Origin: Xanthobacter aminoxidans
Lineage (GTDB): Bacteria > Pseudomonadota > Alphaproteobacteria > Rhizobiales > Xanthobacteraceae
Length of the DNA stretch: 64,000 nucleotides
Assembly (NCBI RefSeq): GCF_023571765.1
Contig: NZ_JAMJXC010000005.1
Coordinates: 186,001-250,000, forward strand
Reading direction: 5' to 3'
The number at the start of each line of letters is the position of its first letter. Position 1 is the first letter of the stretch. The notes beneath the pieces were generated by a model. It had not been told where the DNA came from and searched no databases. It saw only the letters and a program-made list of their open reading frames with translations. Both the position numbers and the translations under genes were made by a program. Positions 52,330 to 63,012 of this stretch are shown here, in pieces.

Positions 52330-55031
52330 GGGGCCGCCTCCAGCATGGGGGCGAGCGCCCGCGCCGGCAGGTCGATGGTGAAGACGGCGCCGGAACGGTC
52401 GGCCCGGTTGGCCACGGCGATGGTGCCGCCCAGGGCTTCGATGAAGCCCCGGCAGATGGCGAGGCCGAGCCCGGTGCCCGCGCGCACCTGATCCTGCTTG
52501 CGGGCGCGGAAGAACTTGTCGAACACCTTGTCAACATCCTCGTCCGGGATGCCCGGCCCCTCGTCCAGCACCTGCAACGTCACATGTCCATTCTCGGCCC
52601 AGCCGTGCAGGGAGACGAGGGAGCCGGCGGGCGCGTATTTCGCGGCATTGTCGAGGAGGTTGAACAGCGCCTGCTCGAACAGCACCGGATCGACGTTCAG
52701 CATGGGCAGGTCCGGCGCAAGGTCGATCTCCACCCGGTGGTCCTTGAGGATGGAGGCCGCCCGCCGCATGGCGCTGCCGACGATCTCGGCGAGGTCATTG
52801 GGCGAGGCATTGGGCACGATGGCCCCGGATTCGAGCCGCGTCATGTCGAGCAGATTGGCGATGAAGCGGTTGAGCCGCAACGCCTCCTCCTCGATGGTCG
52901 CCAGCATCTCGCCGCGCTGCTCCTCGGTGAGGGCGGCGGCGAAGCTCCTCAAGGTGCCCGCCGCGCCGAGAATGGAGGCGAGCGGGGTCTTTAGGTCGTG
53001 GGAGATGGAGGTGAGCAGGGCCGAGCGCAGCCGGTCGGTCTCGGCATCGAGCCGCGCCTTCTCCACGTCGGAGACGAGGTTCGCCCGCTCCACGGCCAGC
53101 GCCGCCTGATCGGCGAGGGCGTCGAGCAGGCGGCGTTCCTCGGGTGAGAGGGGCGGGCCTTCCTTGTCCTTGTCGATGCCCACCACGCCCACCGCCCCGC
53201 GCCCCGTGTGCATGGGCAGGAACAGGCGGCGCGCGCCGGGCAGCGTGTCCGCGCCGCGGCCGGCGGGGCGGTTGTTCTCATAGGTCCAGTTGGCGGCGGC
53301 AAGATCCGCCGCGTCGATGGCGTCTTCCGGGGGGTAGCCGGCCTTCACGGTGAGCGCGCCATCCTCCGGCAGCAGCATCACCACACGCACCTTCAGCATG
53401 GAGGCGATCTGGAAGGCGGTGGCCCAGAGAAGATCGTCGAGGCTCACCGCGCTCGCGAGCTTCTTGGAGAAGAGATAGAGGTCCTCCGTCGTCTTCGCCC
53501 GCGCCCGCGCGGCGAGCGCCTGCCCGCGCACCCGCGCCGTGAGATTGCTGGCGATGGCCGCCACCACCAGGAAGAAGAACAGCGCGATCACGTTTTCCGG
53601 ATCGGCGATGGTGAAGGTGTAGAGCGGCGGGATGAAGAAGAAATTGAACGCCAGCATGGCGGCGACCGAGGTCGCCAGCGCCGGCCACAGGCCGGAGCGC
53701 ACGGCACTCACCAGCACGGCGGTGAGGAAGACGAGGGCGACGTTCTGCAACCCCAGCAGCCGTTGCAGGGCGACGCCGACGAGGGTCGCGGCGGCGACGA
53801 GGACCGCGCCCTCCGCATAGGCCCGCACCTCCCGGCGCACCGGCAGCGGGGCGACCGCGCGCGCCTCCTCCGATGCCGGCGGCCCGGCATCGCCGGCGAT
53901 CACATGGACGGAGATGTTGCCGGAGCGGCGCACGAGGTCGTGCACCACCGAGCCGTGCAGAATCTCGAACCAGCGCGAGCGGTCCGACTTGCCGATGACG
54001 ATCTGGGTGACGTTGGCGGAGCGGGCATAGCCGAGCACGTCGTCGGCGATGTGCGCGCCGCCGGGCACGGTGACGGCCTCCGCCCCCAGCCGCTCGGCGA
54101 GGCGCAGCACCTCGGCGATGCGGTCGCGCTCGGTGTCGCCGAGCTGGAAGCTGCGCTGGGTCTCCACATAGAGCGCCACCCACGGCGCGCGCAGCCGGTC
54201 GGCGAGGCGCTTGGCGTAGCGCACGAGGGCCGCGCAGCGCTTGTCCTCGCTGATGCAGACCAGCACCCGCTCGCCCGCCGCCCACGGGCCGGAGATGGCA
54301 TGGGCGCGCATGTGGCTGAGCAATTGCTCGTCCACCCTTTGGGCGGTGCGGCGCAGGGCCAGCTCGCGCAAAGCGGTGAGGTTGCCGGGGGAGAAGTAGT
54401 TGTCCACCGCGCGCCGGGCGGTGTCGGGCACGTAGACCTTGCCGTCGTGCAGGCGCTGGATGAGATCGGAGGGGGTGATGTCGATCACCTCGATCTCGTC
54501 GGCGCGGTCGATGATGGCGTCGGGCACCGTCTCGCGCACGCGGATGCGGGTGATCTGCGCCACCACGTCGTTCAGGCTCTCCACATGCTGGATGTTCAGC
54601 GTGGAATAGACATTGATGCCGGCGGCGAGCAGTTCCTCCACGTCCATGTAGCGCTTGGCGTGGCGGCTGTCGGGGGCGTTGGTGTGGGCCAGCTCGTCCA
54701 CCAGCACCAGGTCGGGCTTGCGGGCGAGGATGGCGTCGAGGTCCATCTCCTCCAGCTGCCGGCCCTTGTAGGAGACCCTGCGGCGGGGGACGATCTCGAA
54801 GCCCTCCACCAGCGCCTGCGTCTCGCGCCGGCCGTGGGTTTCCACCACGCCGATCACCACGTCGGCGCCTTCCTTCAGGCGGGTGCGGCCGGAGGCGAGC
54901 ATCTCGTAGGTCTTCCCGACGCCGGGGGCGGCGCCGAGGAAGATCTTCAACTGGCCACGGCTCTCCCGCTGCGCCTCCTTCAGGAGGGCGTCCGGCGAGG
55001 GGCGGTGGTCGCTCTCGCGCTCTTCGGGCAT
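52326..55031 (-). CDS. kdpD: KdpD sensor histidine kinase
   Basis: A 901-residue sensor. The N-terminal KdpD domain has a Walker A GAAPGVGKTYEMLASG and DLVLVDELAHTNAP; a Usp-like domain follows (ERVLVCISEDKRCAALVRYAKRLADRL), then four membrane segments (DUF4118), a GAF-type domain, HisKA with H678 (SISHDLKTPLASILG) and HATPase (LFNLLDNAAKYAP, GPGIPDEDVD, GTGLGLAICRGFIEALGG). It is complete. It senses low potassium and osmotic state and phosphorylates KdpE. The gene starts 38 bases after kdpC. Confidence 0.97.
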   Translation of the reverse strand: MPEERESDHRPSPDALLKEAQRESRGQLKIFLGAAPGVGKTYEMLASGRTRLKEGADVVIGVVETHGRRETQALVEGFEIVPRRRVSYKGRQLEEMDLDAILARKPDLVLVDELAHTNAPDSRHAKRYMDVEELLAAGINVYSTLNIQHVESLNDVVAQITRIRVRETVPDAIIDRADEIEVIDITPSDLIQRLHDGKVYVPDTARRAVDNYFSPGNLTALRELALRRTAQRVDEQLLSHMRAHAISGPWAAGERVLVCISEDKRCAALVRYAKRLADRLRAPWVALYVETQRSFQLGDTERDRIAEVLRLAERLGAEAVTVPGGAHIADDVLGYARSANVTQIVIGKSDRSRWFEILHGSVVHDLVRRSGNISVHVIAGDAGPPASEEARAVAPLPVRREVRAYAEGAVLVAAATLVGVALQRLLGLQNVALVFLTAVLVSAVRSGLWPALATSVAAMLAFNFFFIPPLYTFTIADPENVIALFFFLVVAAIASNLTARVRGQALAARARAKTTEDLYLFSKKLASAVSLDDLLWATAFQIASMLKVRVVMLLPEDGALTVKAGYPPEDAIDAADLAAANWTYENNRPAGRGADTLPGARRLFLPMHTGRGAVGVVGIDKDKEGPPLSPEERRLLDALADQAALAVERANLVSDVEKARLDAETDRLRSALLTSISHDLKTPLASILGAAGTLRSFAAALTEEQRGEMLATIEEEALRLNRFIANLLDMTRLESGAIVPNASPNDLAEIVGSAMRRAASILKDHRVEIDLAPDLPMLNVDPVLFEQALFNLLDNAAKYAPAGSLVSLHGWAENGHVTLQVLDEGPGIPDEDVDKVFDKFFRARKQDQVRAGTGLGLAICRGFIEALGGTIAVANRADRSGAVFTIDLPARALAPMLEAAP

Positions 55032-55069
55032 TGCCGTCTCCCGGCCGGGCCGCTCAGGTCCCGCCTGTT

Positions 55070-55678
55070 CTATTTTGCGCCGGCGAAGCGGTCCAGCGCG
55101 AGATTGAGGGCAAGCACATTCACCTTGGGCTCGCCGAGGAGGCCGAAGGTGCGCTCGCTCGTCTCGTGCGCCACCAGCCGGCGCAGCACGTCCTCATTGA
55201 GGCCGCGCGCCTTGGCGATGCGCGGCACCTGGAACAAGGCGGCCTCCGGCGAGATGTCCGGGTCGAGCCCCGAGGCGGAGGTGGTGACGAGATCCACAGG
55301 CACGGCCGCGCCGGGATTCTCGGCCTTCAGCGCCGCCATGTCGCCCTTCACCCGCTCCATGAGGGCGGGGTTGGTGGGGCCGAGGTTCGATCCCATGGAA
55401 TTGGCCGCATTGTAGGGCTGCGGCACGGTCTTCGAGGCATCCGCCGGATCGGCGCCGGTGGTGGCGGAGGGGCGGCCGTGGAAGTAGCGGTCGGACGTGA
55501 AATTCTGCCCGATGAGGGCGGAGCCGACCACGGTGCCGTTCTTCTCGATGAGGCTGCCATTGGCCTGCGACGGGAAGACGAGCTGCGCGGCGCCGGTCAT
55601 GGCGAAGGGGTAGGCGAGGCCGGTGATCCCCGTCAGCAGGACGATGAGGACGAAGGCGGGGCGAAGAGTGTTGAGCAT
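55070..55678 (-). CDS. kdpC: Potassium-transporting ATPase subunit C
   Basis: A 202-residue subunit with one N-terminal transmembrane segment ([23 protein letters not shown]) and the periplasmic domain containing [19 protein letters not shown] and [14 protein letters not shown], then [22 protein letters not shown], all KdpC hallmarks. It supports ATP and potassium binding by the KdpFABC complex. It is separated from kdpB by 188 bases that contain a family A repeat. Confidence 0.96.
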   Translation of the reverse strand: MLNTLRPAFVLIVLLTGITGLAYPFAMTGAAQLVFPSQANGSLIEKNGTVVGSALIGQNFTSDRYFHGRPSATTGADPADASKTVPQPYNAANSMGSNLGPTNPALMERVKGDMAALKAENPGAAVPVDLVTTSASGLDPDISPEAALFQVPRIAKARGLNEDVLRRLVAHETSERTFGLLGEPKVNVLALNLALDRFAGAK

Positions 55679-55717
55679 GATCTATCTCCCTGGAGCCGTG
55701 GCGCCTGCCTTCACCTG

Positions 55718-55830
55718 CGTCATGCCCGGGCTTGTCCCGGGCATCCACGTCGTGCCGCTGGTGCGCTGCTCGATTTGCGGGCGCCCGGCCGCCGGACGTG
55801 GATGGCCGGGACAAGCCCGGCCATGACGGC
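55718..55830. repeat. Palindromic intergenic repeat, family A, copy 5
   Basis: The left half has GCCCGGGCTTGTCCCGGGC and the right half, in reverse, GGCCGGGCTTGTCCCGGCC, with about 45 variable bases in between. It sits within the kdp operon between kdpB and kdpC, where as RNA it could stabilise or end the upstream message. Confidence 0.87.
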
Positions 55831-55866
55831 GTAAGGGAGAAGGGAGGCGTGCTCCTTTTCAGACGT

Positions 55867-57930
<2,064 letters not shown>

Positions 57931-57947
57931 TTATGGCTCCCGATAGA

Positions 57948-58079
57948 TCAGGGTGTGCCGACAACGAGCACCACCATCTGGATGGCGGCGACGAGGACGA
58001 AGGCGGCGAGGGTCACGAGGAGAATGAGTTCGGAGGTGCGCAGGGCCGGAGCCCGCGCGTGCAGGGTGCGGCGTGCCAT
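57948..58079 (-). CDS. Small membrane protein between kdpA and kdpB
   Basis: A 43-residue protein, MARRTLHARAPALRTSEL followed by a single hydrophobic helix (ILLVTLAAFVLVAAIQMVVLVV) and a short tail. Its ATG begins one base after the kdpA stop (TGAGATG), and it ends 17 bases before kdpB, so it must be translated with them. It has a basic N-terminus and one membrane span, like KdpF in form but not in sequence. No described Kdp subunit matches. Composition and coupling support a real gene. Confidence 0.7.
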   Translation of the reverse strand: MARRTLHARAPALRTSELILLVTLAAFVLVAAIQMVVLVVGTP

Positions 58080-58080
58080 C

Positions 58081-59790
58081 TCAGCCCCCGAAGGTCTGGC
58101 CGGCCACGGCCGCGAGGTGCTCCACGATCGGCCCGAGCGCGAGCGCCGGGAAGAAGGTGAGGCCGCCGACGATGAGGATGACGCCCACCAGCAGGCCGAC
58201 GAACAGCCCGCCATGGGTGGGGAAGGTGCCCGCCGAGGCCGGCACTGTCTTCTTCGCCGCCAGCGATCCCGCCAGCGCCATGGCCGGCACGATCATCATG
58301 AAGCGGCCGATGAACATGGAGACGGCCAGCGTCACGTTGTAGAAGGGCGTGTTGGCGGAAAGCCCCGCGAAGGCCGAGCCGTTGTTCGCCGTCGCCGAGG
58401 TGAAGGCGTAGAGGATCTCGGAGAAGCCGTGCGGGCCGGGATTGCTGATGGCCGCCACCGTTCCCGGCAGCACCGTCGCGACCGCGGTCCAGCCGAGCAT
58501 CATCAAAGGCAGGACGAGGATGGCGAGCATGGCCATCTTCACTTCCTTGGCCTCGATCTTCTTGCCGGCATATTCGGGCGTGCGGCCCACCATGAGGCCG
58601 GCCACGAACATGGCCACCACCACGAACAGCAGCATGCCGTACATGCCCGCGCCCACGCCGCCGACGATGATCTCGCCCAGCTCCATGTTGATGAGCGGGA
58701 TCATGCCGCCCAGCGCCGTGAAGCTGTCATGCATGGCATTCACCGCGCCGCAGGAGGCGGCGGTGGTGATGACGGCGAACAGGGCGGACGCGACGATGCC
58801 GAAGCGCACCTCCTTGCCTTCCATGTTGCCGCCGGTGAGGCCCAGCGCATTCAGCCCCGGCGTGCCTGACGCTTCCGCCCAGTAGGTGACGGCGACGCCC
58901 GCGACGAAGATGACGCCCATGGCGGCGAGGATCGCCCAGCCCTTGCGCTCGTCGCCCACCATGCGGCCGAACACGTTGGTGAGGCCGGCACCCAGCGCGA
59001 AGATGGAGATCATCTGCACGAAGTTGGAGAGCGCGGTGGGGTTCTCGAACGGGTGGGCGGCATTGGCGTTGAAGAAGCCGCCGCCATTGGTGCCGAGCAT
59101 CTTGATGGCCACCTGCGAGGCCACGGGGCCGACCGCGATGGTCTGCTTCGCGCCTTCGAGCGTCGTCGCATCCACATAGGGGCCGAACGTCTGCGGGATG
59201 CCCTGCCACACCAGGAACAGGGTGTAGGGGATGCAGAGCGGCAGCAGCACGTAGAGGGTGCAGCGGGTGACATCCACCCAGAAATTGCCCACCGTCTGCG
59301 CCGAGGCGCGGGAGAAGCCGCGGATCAGCGCCACCGCCAGCGCGATGCCGGTGGCGGCGGAAAGGAAGTTCTGGTGGGTCAGCCCCAGCATCTGGGCGAG
59401 ATAGCTCAGCGTGCTCTCGCCGCCGTAGTTCTGCCAGTTGGTGTTGGTGAGGAAGCTGATGGCCGTGTTCAGCGACAGGTCCGGCGGCACCGCCGCCATC
59501 TCCTGCGGGTTCAGCGGCAGCAGGTCCTGGAGGCGCAGGATGGCATAGAGGATCAGGAAGCCGCCGACATGGAACACCAGCATGGCGAGGGTGTAGCCGA
59601 GCCACGTCTGCTCGCGCTTCGGGTCCACGCCGGCGAGGCCGTAGAGGGCGCCTTCCACCGGGCGCAGGACAGGGGAGAGGAAGGTGCGCTCGCCCGCGAA
59701 CACGCGGGTCATGTAGCCGCCGAGCAGCGGCGTCAGCGCAAGGATGATCGCGCAGAACAGGGCGATCTGGATCCAGCCGTTGGGAGTCAT
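58081..59790 (-). CDS. kdpA: Potassium-transporting ATPase subunit A
   Basis: A 569-residue channel-like subunit with ten or so membrane segments. Selectivity-filter-like blocks are [56 protein letters not shown] and [14 protein letters not shown], as in KdpA. It belongs to the superfamily of potassium transporters with four filter repeats. Its ATG lies eleven bases after kdpF. Confidence 0.97.
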   Translation of the reverse strand: MTPNGWIQIALFCAIILALTPLLGGYMTRVFAGERTFLSPVLRPVEGALYGLAGVDPKREQTWLGYTLAMLVFHVGGFLILYAILRLQDLLPLNPQEMAAVPPDLSLNTAISFLTNTNWQNYGGESTLSYLAQMLGLTHQNFLSAATGIALAVALIRGFSRASAQTVGNFWVDVTRCTLYVLLPLCIPYTLFLVWQGIPQTFGPYVDATTLEGAKQTIAVGPVASQVAIKMLGTNGGGFFNANAAHPFENPTALSNFVQMISIFALGAGLTNVFGRMVGDERKGWAILAAMGVIFVAGVAVTYWAEASGTPGLNALGLTGGNMEGKEVRFGIVASALFAVITTAASCGAVNAMHDSFTALGGMIPLINMELGEIIVGGVGAGMYGMLLFVVVAMFVAGLMVGRTPEYAGKKIEAKEVKMAMLAILVLPLMMLGWTAVATVLPGTVAAISNPGPHGFSEILYAFTSATANNGSAFAGLSANTPFYNVTLAVSMFIGRFMMIVPAMALAGSLAAKKTVPASAGTFPTHGGLFVGLLVGVILIVGGLTFFPALALGPIVEHLAAVAGQTFGG

Positions 59791-59801
59791 CGGGGGCCTC
59801 C

Positions 59802-59891
59802 TCAGAACCGCTCGGGCTTCAGGAGCGCGAGTGTGAGGTAGAAGAGGAGGCCCACGGTGATGAGGCCTCCCAGTGCGAAATCGAGGGTCAT
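59802..59891 (-). CDS. kdpF: Potassium-transporting ATPase subunit F
   Basis: A 29-residue peptide, [21 protein letters not shown] followed by ALLKPERF: one hydrophobic helix and the diagnostic L-x-x-P-E-x-F C-terminus of KdpF, which stabilises the KdpABC complex. It is directly upstream of kdpA. It has GGAAACTCCA before its ATG, a fair ribosome site. Confidence 0.93.
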   Translation of the reverse strand: MTLDFALGGLITVGLLFYLTLALLKPERF

Positions 59892-59940
59892 TGGAGTTTC
59901 CTTCGATACGGCCGCGTTCGCGGCCTGTATTCGGCCGCCT

Positions 59941-60024
59941 CTAGAGCCGCTCGCAGGCGTAGCCGTAGCCGATGGCCAGGGCGAAAAGCCCTGCCGCCAG
60001 GGCGAGCATCAGAATGTCGAGCAT
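59941..60024 (-). CDS. Small membrane peptide at the head of the kdp operon
   Basis: A 27-residue peptide, MLDILMLALAAGLFALAIGY then GYACERL, with one hydrophobic helix and a C-terminus C-E-R-L. I recall similar peptides upstream of kdpF in other alphaproteobacteria, without a name. It lies 49 bases before kdpF, in the same direction. The ribosome site is poor. It could be a structural subunit, a regulatory upstream frame or chance; the shared pattern ending in ERL makes a real gene more likely. Confidence 0.6.
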   Translation of the reverse strand: MLDILMLALAAGLFALAIGYGYACERL

Positions 60025-60147
60025 GGTGACGTTGGTCTCGCAGAAGTGTCGGGCCGCGAAGACGCGGGAAGACCTGCGTCGCGGTCGGCCGCAGCGCCGG
60101 GAACCTTTTGCCCGGCCGCTGCTCAGCGATGGGAAGGTGTCACCTTG

Positions 60148-60200
60148 CGCATAAAGATTCGAGACGGGCCGCAATGGGCCGAAATAAAAATCGCATAAAG
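60148..60200 (-). promoter_or_regulatory. Direct repeats in the kdp promoter region
   Basis: On the minus strand CTTTATGCG occurs twice, at 60192-60200 and 60148-60156, 44 bases apart, in an AT-rich stretch upstream of the kdp genes. Repeats on the same face of the helix and T-rich sequence beside the first copy make them candidate KdpE sites. I see no sure -35/-10 pair. Confidence 0.45.
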
Positions 60201-60231
60201 AAAAGAGCGGTGGCGGAGGCCTGCGCAAAAG

Positions 60232-60259
60232 CAAAAAGGGCGCCCGTGGGGGCGCCCTT
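60232..60259 (-). terminator. Intrinsic terminator of the second liv operon
   Basis: On the minus strand a nine-base stem AGGGCGCCC / GGGCGCCCT with a four-base loop is followed by a T-run. It lies 24 bases after the livF stop and insulates kdp from the upstream transporter genes. Confidence 0.92.
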
Positions 60260-60282
60260 CGCATGGGTTCAGTCGGTTGCCC

Positions 60283-61005
60283 CTAGTGAGCGTGACCGAG
60301 ATAGGCGGCGCGCACGGCGGCGTCGTTGCGCAGGGCTTCGGCCGGGCCTTTCGCGGCGACGCGGCCGTTTTCCAGCACATAGCCGAAGTCGGCCACCTCC
60401 AGCGCGGCGGCGGCGAACTGCTCCACCAGCAGCATGGTGATCTTCTGCTCCTTGAGCCGCGCGATGGTGGCGAACACCTCCGCCACGAGGCGCGGGGCGA
60501 GGCCCATGGAGGGCTCGTCCAGCAACAGCACGCGCGGGTTCAGCATCAGCGCGCGGGCCATGGCCAGCATCTGCTGCTCGCCGCCGGAGAGGGTGCCGGC
60601 AAGCTGCGCGCGGCGCTCGGCGAGGCGCGGGAAGAGGGTGAACATGCGGTCGAGGTCGCCCTCCACGTCGCCGCGCTCCCGCGCCCCGGTGAGGCGGGGG
60701 AAGGCGCCGAGCAGCAGGTTGTCCTTCACGCTCTGGGTGGGGAATACGCGCCGCCCCTCGGGCGAGTGGGCGAGGCCCTTCTTGGTGATCTTGAAGGAGG
60801 GCTGGCCGGTCAGGTCCTCCCCGCCGAGGCGCACCGTGCCCGATTCCGGCACGATCATGCCGGAGATGGCGCGCAACGTGGTGGTCTTGCCGGCGCCGTT
60901 GGAGCCGATGAGGGTGACGAGCCGGCCTTCCTCCACATGGAGGGAGAGGCCGTGCAGCACCTTCACCTTGCCGTAGCCGGCGACGAGATCGTTCACTTCG
61001 AGCAT
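60283..61005 (-). CDS. livF: Branched-chain amino acid ABC transporter ATPase LivF
   Basis: A 240-residue LivF ATPase: Walker A IGSNGAGKTTTLRAISGM, signature TLSGGEQQMLAMARALML, Walker B VLLLDEPSMGLAP and VEQFAAAALEVADFGYVLENG. It follows the fused permease-ATPase gene by ten bases and ends at an intrinsic terminator. It is the usual partner of LivG in an HAAT importer. Confidence 0.94.
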   Translation of the reverse strand: MLEVNDLVAGYGKVKVLHGLSLHVEEGRLVTLIGSNGAGKTTTLRAISGMIVPESGTVRLGGEDLTGQPSFKITKKGLAHSPEGRRVFPTQSVKDNLLLGAFPRLTGARERGDVEGDLDRMFTLFPRLAERRAQLAGTLSGGEQQMLAMARALMLNPRVLLLDEPSMGLAPRLVAEVFATIARLKEQKITMLLVEQFAAAALEVADFGYVLENGRVAAKGPAEALRNDAAVRAAYLGHAH

Positions 61006-61015
61006 GGCGATCTCC

Positions 61016-63007
61016 TCATTCCGCCGCAGCGGCGACGCCGCCGAGATAGGCCTCGATGACGCGCTCGTTGGCCTGCACCTCGGCCGGCTTGCCCTCGGCG
61101 ATCTTCTGGCCGAAATCGAGCACCGTCACCGTGTCGCACAGGCCCATGACCACATCCATGTGATGCTCGATGAGCACGATGGTGAGCCCCGCGTGGCGGA
61201 CCTTCCGGATGATCTCCACCAGGTGCTTGATGTCAGGCGCGGTGAGGCCGGCGGCGGGCTCGTCGAGCAGCAGCAGGGCCGGGTCGAGGGCCAGCGCGCG
61301 GGCGATTTCCAGCAGGCGCTGCTTGCCGTAGGGCAGGTTGCGCGCCTCCTCGTTGGCGAGGTCCGCGAGGCCGACGAAGTGGAGCAGGCTCATGGCCCGC
61401 TCGCGCGCCGCCTTTTCCTCCCGCCTGATGCGCGGCAGGCCCAGCGCCACCTCGGCGAAGGTCGCCTGATAGGTGTGGTGGAGGCCCACCAGCACGTTCT
61501 CGATGAGCGTCAGCTCGGCGAAGAGCTGCACGTTCTGGAAGGTGCGGGCGATGCCCTCGCTGGCGATGTCGGCGGAGGTCTTGCCGGTCACCGCCTGCCC
61601 CTTGAACCGGACGGCGCCGGCGGTGGGCACATAGATGCCGGTGAGCACGTTCATCATGGTGCTCTTGCCGGAGCCGTTCGGCCCGATGAGGCCGTGGATG
61701 GTGCCGGGCTTTACCTCGATGGACACCTGATCCAGCGCCCTGAGGCCGCCGAACTGCATCACCACATTGTCCACGTGGAGCAGCACGCCCTCATGGCCCT
61801 CATGCGAGGCGGTGACGGCCTTGCCGTGGGTATCGGCATGGATCACCGCGTGGGTCTGCACGAGGCTCGGCCAGAGCTGGGCGGCGGCGCGCTTCAGGAA
61901 GCCGACGATGCCATCCGGCAGGTAATAGACCACGAACAGGATCATCACGCCGAAGACGGCGAGCTTGTAGTCCGTGATCTTCTGCAGCAGCAGCGAGAAG
62001 ACGAAGAAGGCGAGGCACAGCACCACGGGGATGGCGTTGCGCACCCGGTTCTCCGGGTCCTTCACGAAGGCCCGCGCGCCGGCGATGACGGCGATGAGCG
62101 CGATGGTGCCGGCGATGTAGCGGAACAGCTCGATGTCGGAGAGCAGGTTCGGCAGGAACACGATGATGACGGCGCCGAGGATGGGCCCCAGCCGCGACTT
62201 GCGCCCGCCCACCGTGACCGCCAGCAGGAACTGCACGGACAGCTCGAAGCCGAAATTGTTCGGCGCGATATATTGCTCGGAATAGGCGAACAGCGCGCCC
62301 GCGAGGCCCGCGAGGCCGGCGGAGACCACGAAGGCCAGCACCTTGTGCTTGTACACCGACACGCCCATGCAATCGGACGCGATGGGGCTGTCGCGCAGCG
62401 CCTCGAACGCCCGGCCGAGATGGGAGGCGAGGATGCGGTTGATGATGATGAGCGTCAGCACCAGCGCGATGGCGGCGATGTAGTAATATTCCACTTCCTT
62501 CATGCGCTTCAGCGACATGTCGAACAGCGGAATGCTGTCGCCCAGCCAGCGCAGGTCGAGGAAGAGGGGCGTGGTCAGCTTGATGCCGAGCGGGCCGTTG
62601 GTGAGGTCCGTCATCTCGTTGATGAGGATCTGCACGATCGTGCCGAACGCCAGCGTCACCATGGCAAGATAAGGGCCGGTGACGCGCAGCGCCGGCAGCG
62701 CCAGCACCACGCCGAACACGGAGGCAACGATGATCGCCAGCGGCAGCGCCGGCCAGAAGCCGATGCCGAAATGCATGGCGAGGCAGCCGGCCGTGTAGGC
62801 GCCGATGCCGAATAGCGCGGCATGGCCGATGGACACCTCGCCCGTATAGCCGAACACCACATCGAGCCCGAGCAGCAGGATCGAGAAGATGGCGATGGTG
62901 ACGAGCAGGTGGAGATAATAGGGGCTCGTCACCACGAAGGGCAGAACGACGAGCACCGCGAGGCCGAGGAGCGACCCCGTGGAGGAGAGGAGGCGGCGCG
63001 CGAGCAT
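61016..63007 (-). CDS. Fused LivM permease and LivG ATPase
   Basis: A 663-residue fusion. Residues 1 to about 385 form a LivM permease with about ten membrane segments (DVVFGYTGEVSIGHAALFGIGAYTAG, LRDSPIASDCMGVSVYKHKVLAFVVSAGLAGLAGALFA); after a His-rich linker (THAVIHADTHGKAVTASHEGHEG) residues about 410-660 form a LivG ATPase (GPNGSGKSTMMNVLTGIYVP, ARTFQNVQLF, LPYGKQRLLEIARALALDP, LLLLDEPAAGLT, EHHMDVV). There is no internal stop. It starts at ATG 63007, five bases after livH. Confidence 0.94.
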   Translation of the reverse strand: MLARRLLSSTGSLLGLAVLVVLPFVVTSPYYLHLLVTIAIFSILLLGLDVVFGYTGEVSIGHAALFGIGAYTAGCLAMHFGIGFWPALPLAIIVASVFGVVLALPALRVTGPYLAMVTLAFGTIVQILINEMTDLTNGPLGIKLTTPLFLDLRWLGDSIPLFDMSLKRMKEVEYYYIAAIALVLTLIIINRILASHLGRAFEALRDSPIASDCMGVSVYKHKVLAFVVSAGLAGLAGALFAYSEQYIAPNNFGFELSVQFLLAVTVGGRKSRLGPILGAVIIVFLPNLLSDIELFRYIAGTIALIAVIAGARAFVKDPENRVRNAIPVVLCLAFFVFSLLLQKITDYKLAVFGVMILFVVYYLPDGIVGFLKRAAAQLWPSLVQTHAVIHADTHGKAVTASHEGHEGVLLHVDNVVMQFGGLRALDQVSIEVKPGTIHGLIGPNGSGKSTMMNVLTGIYVPTAGAVRFKGQAVTGKTSADIASEGIARTFQNVQLFAELTLIENVLVGLHHTYQATFAEVALGLPRIRREEKAARERAMSLLHFVGLADLANEEARNLPYGKQRLLEIARALALDPALLLLDEPAAGLTAPDIKHLVEIIRKVRHAGLTIVLIEHHMDVVMGLCDTVTVLDFGQKIAEGKPAEVQANERVIEAYLGGVAAAAE

Positions 63008-63012
63008 GGGGC

